NCBI GenBank assembly: GCA_910576925.1
Contig: CAJTKB010000022.1
Span: 1 to 24,219, forward strand
Source of the DNA: an uncultured Bacilli bacterium
Lineage (GTDB): Bacteria > Bacillota_I > Bacilli_A > RF39 > UBA660
Direction of reading: 5' to 3'
Length of the DNA stretch: 24,219 nucleotides
Part shown: positions 16,806 to 23,478 of the stretch, piece by piece
How positions within the stretch are numbered: the first letter of the stretch is position 1
Layout: each line of letters opens with the position of its first letter
Position numbers and translations under genes: made by a program
The notes under the pieces: model-generated
Database searches by the model: none
Seen by the model: only the letters and a program-made list of their open reading frames with translations
What the model was told of the DNA's origin: nothing

Positions 16806-17780
16806 ATGTGTACTTGCATTACTTTAAAAACAAGAGATAATTATTTCGGACGTACTTTAGATTTAGAATATAAATTTAATGAAAAGGTAGTAATAACACC
16901 TAGAAATTACACATTTAAATTAAAAGAGGGAGGAGCTTTTAAAACAAAGTATGCTATTATTGGTGCAGCTACGGTAGTTAACGAATATCCTTTATATGCA
17001 GAAGGAACAAATGAAAAGGGCTTATCTATTGCAGGACTACAATTTCCAGAAAATGCTTATTATAATGAAATTGACAAAGAAAAAATAAATATTACTCCAT
17101 TTGAACTTACGCCATGGATTTTAGGTAATTTTTCTAGTGTAGATGAATTAAAAAAAGTAATTGATGATCTAAATATTATTAATATCCCTTTTTCTGAAGA
17201 AATCACTTTAACACCTTTACATTTCATGATTAGTGATGACAAGGAAAGTATAATATTAGAACCTATGCAAGATGGTCTAAAAATATATAATAATTCAATA
17301 GGAGTTTTAACCAATAATCCTCCGTTTTCATATCATGAAGTTAATATAAATAATTATTTAAATTTAACACCAGATATTGCAGATAATAGATTTTCTAATA
17401 AAGTAAATTTATGTACTTATGGTCTTGGAATGGGAGCCATAGGTCTTCCTGGTGACAATTCTCCAACATCTCGTTTTGTTAGAGCAGCTTTTAATAAATT
17501 GAATTCCGTATCAGAAAGTGATGAAGAAAGTTCTATATCACAATTTTTTCATATATTAGATAATGTATCAATAGTAAGAGGAACAACAATGACTAAGGAC
17601 AAAAGATGGAACATAACAACATATACTTGCTGTATTAATACAACGAAGGGAATATATTATTATAAAACATATAATAATAATCAAATTACAGCAATTAGAT
17701 TGACAGAAGATAATAAGAATAGTTATAAATTGAATGTATATGATTTAGAAGAACATCAACAGATTAAATATGTTAATTAA
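16806..17780 (+). CDS. bsh: Choloylglycine hydrolase family protein (bile salt hydrolase)
   Basis: This is an Ntn-hydrolase that cleaves the amide of glycine- or taurine-conjugated bile salts; close relatives cleave penicillin V. Removal of Met1 exposes the nucleophile Cys2 (MCTCITL). Other active-site residues seen are Arg16 and Asp19 (GRTLDLEY), Asn170 (VLTNNP) and Arg223 (SRFVRAAF). The Asn of the usual AGLN motif (Asn82 in Clostridium perfringens BSH) is Gln79 here (AGLQFP). The loop GLGMGAIGLPGD carries the GxG type of motif. The 324-residue length is normal and there is no signal peptide. Many stretches match BSH closely (YNTYENNQINAI-like ending, FFHILDNVSIVRG). The ATG follows AAGGAG. 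The family is secure; the substrate is inferred. Confidence 0.92.
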   Translation: MCTCITLKTRDNYFGRTLDLEYKFNEKVVITPRNYTFKLKEGGAFKTKYAIIGAATVVNEYPLYAEGTNEKGLSIAGLQFPENAYYNEIDKEKINITPFELTPWILGNFSSVDELKKVIDDLNIINIPFSEEITLTPLHFMISDDKESIILEPMQDGLKIYNNSIGVLTNNPPFSYHEVNINNYLNLTPDIADNRFSNKVNLCTYGLGMGAIGLPGDNSPTSRFVRAAFNKLNSVSESDEESSISQFFHILDNVSIVRGTTMTKDKRWNITTYTCCINTTKGIYYYKTYNNNQITAIRLTEDNKNSYKLNVYDLEEHQQIKYVN

Positions 17781-17817
17781 AAAAGATCTTTATTTGCATA
17801 TTAATATTAATTATAAC

Positions 17818-17880
17818 TTACTTTTTCTTAATTTCATCGTGATAGAAATAATTTACATACCTAATTTCGTTGCTATCACA
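17818..17880 (-). pseudogene. Displaced native 3' end of the radical SAM gene
   Basis: Read on the - strand and joined to the target duplication, this segment continues the radical SAM reading frame in phase: after ...EIKKY it gives CDSNEIRYVNYFYHDEIKKK and a TAA at 17818-17820. It was separated from the rest of the gene by the IS element. Without the insertion the gene would end 37 bp from the convergent bile salt hydrolase stop. Confidence 0.8.
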
Positions 17881-17906
17881 ATATTTTTTAATTTCTAATG
17901 AAAGAC
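17881..17906. repeat. Left copy of the 26-bp target site duplication
   Basis: The 26 bases are identical to 19701-19726, flanking the IS. Identity extends five bases further left (TCACA, 17876-17880) because the IS end happens to share them, so the exact duplication length is 26 to 31. Confidence 0.88.
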
Positions 17907-17920
17907 TGTGAATAATTAGT

Positions 17921-18014
17921 AAAAAATTCTCTATTTTTAATAATTAATAATAAGTGAAAAGTTCTCTATAAAATAATTATCAAAATAGTCAATAATAAGT
18001 AAAAAGTTCTCTAT
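17921..18014. repeat. Left-end iterons of the IS (three copies)
   Basis: Copies at 17921-17934, 17952-17969 and 17997-18014 share AAAAGTTCTCTAT; the outermost has ATTCTCTAT. Their ends are 35 and 45 bp apart. The 17952-17969 copy is an exact 18-bp inverse match of 19591-19608. They are probably transposase-binding sites. Confidence 0.75.
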
Positions 18015-18033
18015 AAAATAGTATTGACTATTT
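17983..18033. repeat. 12-bp inverted repeat around the third iteron and the small RNA promoter
   Basis: AAATAGTCAATA (17983-17994) and TATTGACTATTT (18022-18033) are perfect inverse copies separated by 27 bp. The right arm contains the -35 box TTGACT. It may be an operator or a structural element of the IS end. Confidence 0.55.
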
Positions 18034-18051
18034 ATTAGCAGTTTGTATAAT
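18024..18051 (+). promoter_or_regulatory. Sigma-A promoter inside the IS, reading against the transposase
   Basis: TTGACT (18024-18029), a 16-bp spacer and a perfect TATAAT (18046-18051). The start point would be about 18057-18058, immediately before a strong hairpin. Confidence 0.7.
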
Positions 18052-18056
18052 AATAC

Positions 18057-18142
18057 AACATTACTTAAGGGGATATGGCAACACTGAGGAGTGACCAGAG
18101 CACTTAAGTAATGCTAAACAAAAAAGATTATATTCTTTTTTT
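18057..18142 (+). ncRNA. Putative small RNA encoded in the noncoding end of the IS
   Basis: A strong promoter places the 5' end at about 18057. The first structure is an 11-bp perfect stem (18059-18069 with 18103-18113, CATTACTTAAG/CTTAAGTAATG). It encloses an asymmetric loop and an inner hairpin: TGG/CCA at 18076-18078 and 18095-18097, then CACT/AGTG around a GAGG tetraloop at 18082-18093. Five bases on, an A/T-type terminator begins (8-bp stem 18120-18127 with 18134-18141, then T). The predicted RNA is about 85 nt. The only mini-ORF (MATLRSDQST) has an unusable ribosome spacing. It is convergent with the transposase gene and complementary to any read-through 3' tail of its mRNA. I recognise no known RNA family. 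Confidence 0.5.
18120..18142. terminator. A/T-stem terminator inside the IS
   Basis: AAAAAAGA (18120-18127) pairs with TCTTTTTT (18134-18141) around TTATAT. It has an A tract on one side and a T tract on the other, so it could work in both directions: for the small RNA (+) and the transposase (-). It has only one G-C pair. Confidence 0.55.
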
Positions 18143-18172
18143 GGAAGCCCTAAGCGATAAACCTTGGGGTTT

Positions 18173-18185
18173 GGGGCAAAGCCCC
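18173..18185. repeat. GC-rich hairpin after the transposase stop
   Basis: GGGGC-AAA-GCCCC forms a compact 5-bp hairpin just after the transposase stop codon. The surrounding 18144-18186 is strikingly G-rich on the + strand for this genome. No T run follows it directly on the - strand. Confidence 0.6.
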
Positions 18186-18189
18186 ATGA

Positions 18190-19545
18190 TTAATGTTTGA
18201 GCATCATATTTTTTCTCCAAGGGTGAGATTTTGGTGGAATATATTTGTGATGTTCTTTTTTTATTGTGTTAACTTCTGATTCTTTTTTCATAACTGTATC
18301 ACGATTTTCAAGTTCTATCATTTGATAATAATGCCCCTCAATTTCTCCCCAATATTCACCATCATAATTAATTATCAAAATACATTTAGTGCCTTTCATA
18401 AAATTAATTAGTTCACCAGTTTCTGGATTAATAGGAACATAATATTTATAGTTATAGCTTATAGAAGAAGCATTATCAATTACTTTCTCTTTTCTTTCAG
18501 ATATGATTAATTTTAACTCTTCTTCAGTATAGGTATTTTCTCTCATTAAGGATGTTTTTTTATCTATTACATAAGAAAATTTTTTATTTATTTTAGGAAT
18601 AAAAACATTGTTTAAATAATCATTTGCCTCATCAATAGTAGTTATTCCTTCAAATCTTAATTCTGAAATTAATCTATTCTTAAAAGTTTCATTTTCTATT
18701 TCAACATTTGCCTTTGCAGTAGAAATGCTTGTAGTATGTAATACAATATTTAATTCTTCACAAATCTTACCAAACTGTGTTAGCGCTTTTCTCTTATCTT
18801 TAGCGTTATTTGCAGTGAATGTACTACGATTATCTGCTTTGATTTTAACTGGTATACCATAGTTGATTATAATGTGAAATAGCAATACAAAATAACCTCG
18901 TGTTATTTCTTCAAACTCAAACCAACCAAATAAAACTTTCTTTGTTGCCTTATCTACTGCAAGATGTAGATACGACACAATTCCACCAAACCAATATTTT
19001 TCACAAGCATCCATTTGGACTTCTTGCCCGAATACAAATAGATTACTAGATTTTCTTGTATGGGCTTTTTCAGCCTCAATAATTCTTGATTTATAAAGTT
19101 CAACTTTTTTCTCTTTCTCCTCATTAAGTTTATCATCTTTAATAACAGTGTTCATTTTTTCTTTATATTCTTTAATCGTTTTCTTATGTGCAAGAGGTGA
19201 GATTATTTCATCTTCTGTAAATCTCTTTAACATAGCATCATATGAAATATCATAATTACCAAATATTATATCTTCATAAAAATGAGTGAAATTAAAATCA
19301 TAATATTTATCTAAATATAATTGTTCTATTTCATTGATTAGATCATCTCCTTTTTTATTTTGATTTTCCTTACCACGATTGCCGTGTATAAAACCATCTT
19401 TCCCATCTGTGACATATTTTCTTTTTAATTTATCAATTTGTCTCAGACATAAATTTAACTCGATGCTTGCCTCTTTTCTTGTCATTAATCCGTTAATAAC
19501 CTTTTCAATGATTTCATACTTTTTTATTTCTTCATCATTTAACAT
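18190..19545 (-). CDS. IS1202-family (ISNCY) DDE transposase
   Basis: This protein cuts and joins the IS ends. The N-terminus has a helix-turn-helix (MTRKEASIELNLCLRQIDKL, about 21-40) and a conserved FIHGNRGKEN segment. FNFTHFYE follows at 84-91. The RNase-H-like DDE core has Asp179 (EVQMDACEKYWF), Asp238 (KIKADNRSTF) and most likely Glu282 (KANVEIENETFKNRL). The C-terminal domain is typical of the family. At 451 residues it is full length, with no frameshift or stop, so it may be functional. The ATG has AAGAAGG at 19552-19558, but that site is inside a hairpin. Transcripts of the HD/radical SAM operon would enter it from upstream. An iteron (19591-19608) lies just upstream of the leader, so self-repression is plausible. 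Confidence 0.9.
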   Translation of the reverse strand: MLNDEEIKKYEIIEKVINGLMTRKEASIELNLCLRQIDKLKRKYVTDGKDGFIHGNRGKENQNKKGDDLINEIEQLYLDKYYDFNFTHFYEDIIFGNYDISYDAMLKRFTEDEIISPLAHKKTIKEYKEKMNTVIKDDKLNEEKEKKVELYKSRIIEAEKAHTRKSSNLFVFGQEVQMDACEKYWFGGIVSYLHLAVDKATKKVLFGWFEFEEITRGYFVLLFHIIINYGIPVKIKADNRSTFTANNAKDKRKALTQFGKICEELNIVLHTTSISTAKANVEIENETFKNRLISELRFEGITTIDEANDYLNNVFIPKINKKFSYVIDKKTSLMRENTYTEEELKLIISERKEKVIDNASSISYNYKYYVPINPETGELINFMKGTKCILIINYDGEYWGEIEGHYYQMIELENRDTVMKKESEVNTIKKEHHKYIPPKSHPWRKNMMLKH

Positions 19546-19550
19546 TTAAA

Positions 19551-19577
19551 ACCTTCTTGTCTTTATGACAAGGAGGT
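19551..19577 (-). promoter_or_regulatory. Hairpin sequestering the transposase ribosome-binding site
   Basis: On the - strand, ACCTCCTTGTC (19577-19567) pairs with GACAAGAAGGT (19561-19551) around ATAAA, with one C-A mismatch. The AAGAAGG Shine-Dalgarno is entirely within the stem, so translation should be blocked in long read-through transcripts. Confidence 0.65.
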
Positions 19578-19590
19578 ATTCTAAAACAAA

Positions 19591-19690
19591 ATAGAGAACT
19601 TTTCACTTATTATTAGTCCTTTTTTTGATTAATTTTTGATAGAGAACTTTTCAAAAATTATTTATTTTTAAAATAGAGAACTTTTCAAAA
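19591..19690. repeat. Right-end iterons of the IS (three copies)
   Basis: Copies of ATAGAGAACTTTTCA at 19591-19608, 19639-19656 and 19673-19690 are inverted relative to those at the left end. They start 34 and 48 bp apart, close to a mirror image of the left end. Confidence 0.78.
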
Positions 19691-20459
19691 ATTTTTCACA
19701 ATATTTTTTAATTTCTAATGAAAGACCTTGCCAATAACTTTTATCTTTATTATCATATATCTTTATATATTCAGGATAATAATCAGGATAATTACTTTTA
19801 ATATAATTTAAAATATATGCTTTATAAGAGCCTCTTAGATTTAAATTTTCAAACCAGTATTCATCTATATAATTTTTAGAAATTTCAATTATGCTTTGCC
19901 AATTAGTTATATAAGGAAATATCGGAGACATAAATAGCACTGTATATATCCCATTTTCATGTAACAGTTTTAAAGTTTCTAGTCTTTCTTCAATACTACT
20001 TGCCTGATCCATATCCTTTCTAAATTTTTCGTCTAAGGTATTAATCGACATACTAACAACTAAATTTTTACACTCTTTTAGTAGATCTAGATCTCTCAAA
20101 ATTAACTTTGATTTAGTAGAAATGTTTAACAAGCAATCAGCATTCTTTAATTGTCTTATTATATCTCTAGTTAATTTATATTTCTCTTCTAATCCGTTAT
20201 AGCAATCAGTAACTGATGATAAAAATACAGTTTTTCCTTTTAATTTTTTAATATTAATTGCCTTATAACATAGCTTGACATCAACAAATTTTCCCCATTC
20301 TTCTTTATGATTAGTAAATCTCTTCATAAATGAAGCATAACAGTATTTACATCCATGAGTACATCCAACATAAGGATTAATTACATAATCAGCAGATGGT
20401 AATTTTGATTTGGTTAAATAATCATTAGTATTAACTTCTTTTACAACTATATCTCTCAT
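19668..20459 (-). CDS. Radical SAM protein (SPL-like, COG1533 type) with IS-altered C-terminus
   Basis: This 4Fe-4S enzyme would cleave S-adenosylmethionine to start radical chemistry; the substrate is unknown. The cluster motif is CTHGCKYCYA (Cys33, Cys37, Cys40), preceded by SADYVINPYVG. SSVTDCYN, SINTLDEKFRKDMD, SPIFPYITNW and DEYWFENLNLRGSYK follow, all typical of the spore-photoproduct-lyase-like family of about 270 residues. The IS inserted near the 3' end. The present tail after EIKKY is CEKFLKSSLF, encoded by the IS terminus, with a stop at 19668. The native tail is CDSNEIRYVNYFYHDEIKKK, so 10 residues replace 20. The core is intact and activity may survive. It starts 18 bp after the HD gene, in one operon, with AGAAGGAA before the ATG. 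Confidence 0.88.
   Translation of the reverse strand: MRDIVVKEVNTNDYLTKSKLPSADYVINPYVGCTHGCKYCYASFMKRFTNHKEEWGKFVDVKLCYKAINIKKLKGKTVFLSSVTDCYNGLEEKYKLTRDIIRQLKNADCLLNISTKSKLILRDLDLLKECKNLVVSMSINTLDEKFRKDMDQASSIEERLETLKLLHENGIYTVLFMSPIFPYITNWQSIIEISKNYIDEYWFENLNLRGSYKAYILNYIKSNYPDYYPEYIKIYDNKDKSYWQGLSLEIKKYCEKFLKSSLF
19701..19726. repeat. Right copy of the 26-bp target site duplication
   Basis: This is identical to 17881-17906. It lies inside the radical SAM coding sequence and encodes the residues around SLEIKKY. Confidence 0.88.
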
Positions 20460-20477
20460 AACAAATATTCCTTCTAA

Positions 20478-21263
20478 TTATTGTTTTAATTTTCTATTTA
20501 TAAAATTATTCATTAATTTTCTTATATCTTCCATTCTGGTTTTTGTTTCTAAATCATTATAGTTAAATCTATTAATTAGAATATTTATATAATTATTATT
20601 TTTAACTATTTCATAGGATTCTTTAAAATTTAAATCAAATATAAATGCTAATACACAAACCCAATAATCAAGTGTTGTTCTCCTATCAAATATATCTACA
20701 CAACTTTCTTCTTTTACAGTTTTATAAACTCTATCTGACAATGTCGAATTTTCCATATCGCTTTTATTCTTAACTTTAGCTGGAAATATTTCTTCTATTT
20801 TTTCTTCCTTTTTTACTCTAAAATTATCTAACTTATCAGCATCTCTTATTATTTTTGTATGTAATAAAGTTTTATCATCTAATCCATCTTGAATAGATAG
20901 TTTATTATGATTACTAATTGCCATTTTTATTATTTCATCATAGCTATTGTCATCAATAAAATTTCTGATCATATTATTTTCGAATAGCATTTTTACACCA
21001 TAAGAAGCATGATCAAATTTTAAACTGTCAAATTGTTTGAAAAATTCTAGTTCTTCAAATCTACCTATATCGTGTAATAATGCAATAAGTTCTGCTAAAT
21101 TTACATCCTCTTCTGATAGACCTAATTTCTTTGCTATCATTTTAGCGTTATCTACTACATGATATGTATGAACAATTTTTAGATTAAATCCTAACGCATC
21201 TTTATCTTCATAGCGATTTAAAAATTCTTTAAATGAAATTCTCGCTTTTTGTATATTAATCAT
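20478..21263 (-). CDS. HD-domain phosphohydrolase-like protein
   Basis: This is a metal-dependent phosphohydrolase of the HD superfamily, whose members often act on nucleotides. The metal-binding set is visible: His35 (VHTYHVVDNAK), His64-Asp65 (ALLHDIGRFEE), His85 (FDHASYGV), His119 (ISNHNKL) and Asp141 (IRDADKLDNF). The spacing resembles stand-alone HD proteins of about 260 residues. No second domain is seen. The ATG follows GAGGTGG by 7 bases. It is the first gene of a two-gene unit with the radical SAM gene. A possible extended -10 (TGCTATAAA, 21328-21320 on -) lies 57 bp upstream, and a TTGAAA-18-TATTAT pair lies closer. The pairing with a radical SAM enzyme gives no clear substrate. Confidence 0.88.
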   Translation of the reverse strand: MINIQKARISFKEFLNRYEDKDALGFNLKIVHTYHVVDNAKMIAKKLGLSEEDVNLAELIALLHDIGRFEELEFFKQFDSLKFDHASYGVKMLFENNMIRNFIDDNSYDEIIKMAISNHNKLSIQDGLDDKTLLHTKIIRDADKLDNFRVKKEEKIEEIFPAKVKNKSDMENSTLSDRVYKTVKEESCVDIFDRRTTLDYWVCVLAFIFDLNFKESYEIVKNNNYINILINRFNYNDLETKTRMEDIRKLMNNFINRKLKQ

Positions 21264-21482
21264 TCACTACCACCTCATAACATTTTCATAATAATTATAT
21301 TAGCATATTTTTTTCAATATTTATAGCACCCTTGCAAAAGTAATAGTACTTCATATAAAATATGATATAACTTAATAAAAAAGAGAGACTAGTATTTCTT
21401 GTTTTAATTATAGCCATCTTAGTATTTAGATATATTACTAAGAAATATATTTAAAAATACTAATTAATAAAATATAATATTA

Positions 21483-21509
21483 AAATAAAAAACTTATCAT
21501 ATTAATGAT
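21483..21509 (-). terminator. Weak terminator overlapping the permease stop
   Basis: On the - strand ATCAT-TAAT-ATGAT spans the stop codon and is followed by AAGTTTTTTATTTT. A 5-bp A/T stem is weak. Confidence 0.35.
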
Positions 21510-22371
21510 CTTCTTTATATTCTATTAATATAACAGTTATTATCTGTAATACTATTATTGTAATAAATATAAATAAAAATTGATTATTTAATGTTATTAT
21601 ATTATCATTAAATTTAAGATGTATACCAAATATTTCATATAAAATATTATGAGTTTCCTTTTGATAATTTTTCAATATATTAGTGGTTATTTGATTTGTA
21701 TTAATCTGTCTTAATATACTTGTTGTTTGTGTTAAAGGAAAGAAAAAGAAAATATTTTTTATGATAACAGGATAATAACCAATAGGTATATATACACCAG
21801 TAAAAAAGCCAATAATTACACCATATAATGTTTCAAAGGTAGAAAATGATGTTATATTATTAATAAACATCGCAATGATAAATATTAGATTAGAAGAAAT
21901 AATATTAGATATTATAATCAATTGACAAGAGTTTATAATTTCAGTAATAGAAAAATACTCATAATAAACTTTAAAAAATAATTCTACAAAAAAGTAGACA
22001 AATAGGGTAAGCAAAGTGGATACAATAATAGATGAAATAATATAGGTGTAAATAATATTTATTTTAGAAACTGAAGTTACATAAAAGTCTTTTAATATTC
22101 CTCTACACTTATCATTTATAAATATTGATACAATTGCCAAAATACTAGTTGCACCTATTACAACTAGTAATCCTGATGTCATTAATCTATCAACAAATAG
22201 ATCATTCATATTACTAGCAAATCCATAATCAGATACTGCCTTTATAGTAAAATCTCTTATAAAAAGAAAATATAATGAAAGAATTACAATAGATGATAAT
22301 AAACTAAGAAGTATATTTCCTGGTTTTTTCACAAATATTTTTAAGTGCCTTTTAATTAAAGCTAAACTCAT
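21502..22371 (-). CDS. ABC-2 type transporter permease
   Basis: This is the membrane half of an exporter. The N-terminus (SLALIKRHLKIFVKKPGNI) is the usual amphipathic ABC-2 entry. Six hydrophobic segments follow, near residues 20-40, 70-90, 105-130, 150-175, 180-205 and 265-285. The cytoplasmic NDKCRGILKDFYVTSVSK stretch matches the coupling-loop region that follows TM2 in this family. Two ATGs are possible, at 22374 and 22371. GGAGG within the 3' end of the ATPase gene is 4 and 7 bases away, so the second is favoured (289 residues). The gene overlaps the ATPase, which indicates translational coupling. The substrate (drug, peptide or lipid) cannot be inferred; no biosynthetic or immunity genes are adjacent. 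Confidence 0.85.
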   Translation of the reverse strand: MSLALIKRHLKIFVKKPGNILLSLLSSIVILSLYFLFIRDFTIKAVSDYGFASNMNDLFVDRLMTSGLLVVIGATSILAIVSIFINDKCRGILKDFYVTSVSKINIIYTYIISSIIVSTLLTLFVYFFVELFFKVYYEYFSITEIINSCQLIIISNIISSNLIFIIAMFINNITSFSTFETLYGVIIGFFTGVYIPIGYYPVIIKNIFFFFPLTQTTSILRQINTNQITTNILKNYQKETHNILYEIFGIHLKFNDNIITLNNQFLFIFITIIVLQIITVILIEYKEDH

Positions 22372-23216
22372 CATTTTTCCTCCGTCATCTCCAAAAATAC
22401 TTCTTCCAGTGAAATATCACCTAATGATATTGAAACTACATTAGAAAGATTTCTTGAATTTATATAGTTTAATCCATCTTTTATTGAGTCTACTAGAATT
22501 TCAAAAGAATTTTTTCTTTCCTTTATAATTAATTTTTTTATTCCACTTTTATTTAGTAATTTTTCTGTTTCTCCCTCAAATAGTATCTTTCCTTTATTAA
22601 GTATACATATATGATTTGCATAATATGCTTCTTCTAAGTAATGTGAGGAAAAAAATATTGTCATATTCTTTTCTTTATTTAATTTTAAAATAACGTCCCA
22701 AACTGTTTTTCTAATCTTTGGATCTAAAGCTGTAGTTGGTTCATCTAAAATTAAAATACTTGGTTCTACTATTATTGCTCTTGCTATCATAGCAATTCTT
22801 TTTTGTCCACCTGAACATTCACTATATTTTTTTGTAGCAAAATCTTCCATATTTAGAAGTTCTATGATTTTAATAATATTATTTTTAAGTTTATTTTTAT
22901 CTATTTTATATAATGATCCTCTAATTACTAAATTATCATATACTGTCAAATCATCATCTAATGTATTATCTTGAAAAACAATTCCTATTTTACTATAATT
23001 CTTTTCTTTATTATCTTTATTATTTTCAATAACAATTTCGCCTGAATTAGGTTTAATTAACTCAACTAAAATACCTATTAGAGTACTTTTACCAGCGCCA
23101 TTAGGTCCCAAAAATGCAAAGATACTACCTTTAGGAATTTTAAATGTTACATTTTTTAATATTTCCATTTTTTTAATTTTTTTATTTATATTATTCACTC
23201 TTAAAATATTATTCAT
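22371..23216 (-). CDS. ABC transporter ATP-binding protein (ABC-2 exporter)
   Basis: This is the cytoplasmic ATPase for the adjoining permease. From the ATG at 23216 (281 residues) all motifs are in place: Walker A GPNGAGKST (37-45), Q-loop Gln82 (VFQDNTLDDDLTVYDNL), signature CSGGQKR (134-140; Cys replaces the usual Leu), Walker B ILILDEP (154-160) and H-loop His192. The C-terminal domain ends SLGDISLEEVFLEMTEE, the DrrA/CcmA-type ending. The open frame extends 41 codons further to a TTG at 23339. That extension is hydrophobic, has no ribosome site and is unlike ABC ATPases, so it is left out. The stop overlaps the permease start. A TATAAT (23234-23229) lies close to the chosen start, which would give a very short leader. 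Confidence 0.9.
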   Translation of the reverse strand: MNNILRVNNINKKIKKMEILKNVTFKIPKGSIFAFLGPNGAGKSTLIGILVELIKPNSGEIVIENNKDNKEKNYSKIGIVFQDNTLDDDLTVYDNLVIRGSLYKIDKNKLKNNIIKIIELLNMEDFATKKYSECSGGQKRIAMIARAIIVEPSILILDEPTTALDPKIRKTVWDVILKLNKEKNMTIFFSSHYLEEAYYANHICILNKGKILFEGETEKLLNKSGIKKLIIKERKNSFEILVDSIKDGLNYINSRNLSNVVSISLGDISLEEVFLEMTEEK

Positions 23217-23478
23217 ATCAGACACCCTATTATAATTAATATTATGAGAAACAATATATATAAGAACATAAAATATAATTAGACATATATTTATAGAATT
23301 TAGAAAGTTATAATTATATAAAATAGAGTAAGGCAACAAACCATTTATGCATATTTATAAGAGTATAATAAAAAATGGCTTTTGCACATTTTTTATGGTT
23401 TTGTTTATAATTAGACAATCAAAATATCAATTGTTTAGTATCTATCAACTCTCAAAAAAGAGAGTAGGTTTGATATCT

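Larger units (their letters stand above)
17907..19700 (-). mobile_element. Complete IS1202-family (ISNCY) insertion sequence, 1794 bp
   Basis: The ends begin TGTGAA and finish TTCACA, with terminal inverted repeats matching at 22 of 27 bases (17907-17933 versus 19674-19700). A 26-bp direct repeat flanks the element. Known IS1202-group elements are about 1.7 kb, carry one transposase of about 450 residues and make duplications in the 24-29 bp range, so size, gene and duplication all agree. The element carries one transposase gene on the - strand and a noncoding left end of about 280 bp. That part holds iterons, a promoter, a strong hairpin and a terminator. It is inserted in the 3' end of the radical SAM gene in the same transcriptional direction. 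Both ends and the transposase are intact, so it may be active. Confidence 0.85.

Noticed and set aside
18075..18107. Ten-codon mini-ORF MATLRSDQST inside the small RNA hairpin
   Set aside because: The GGGG run is only 2 nt from the ATG and the whole ORF is within the stem-loop, so translation is unlikely.
21371..21454. Hydrophobic frame ending VFLVLIIAILVFRYITKKYI on the + strand
   Set aside because: There is no ATG, GTG or TTG in frame before the membrane-like part; such frames arise easily in T-rich intergenic DNA.
23217..23339. 41-residue hydrophobic N-terminal extension of the ABC ATPase frame
   Set aside because: It starts with a TTG without a ribosome site and is unlike ABC ATPases; the ATG at 23216 gives a standard N-terminus.
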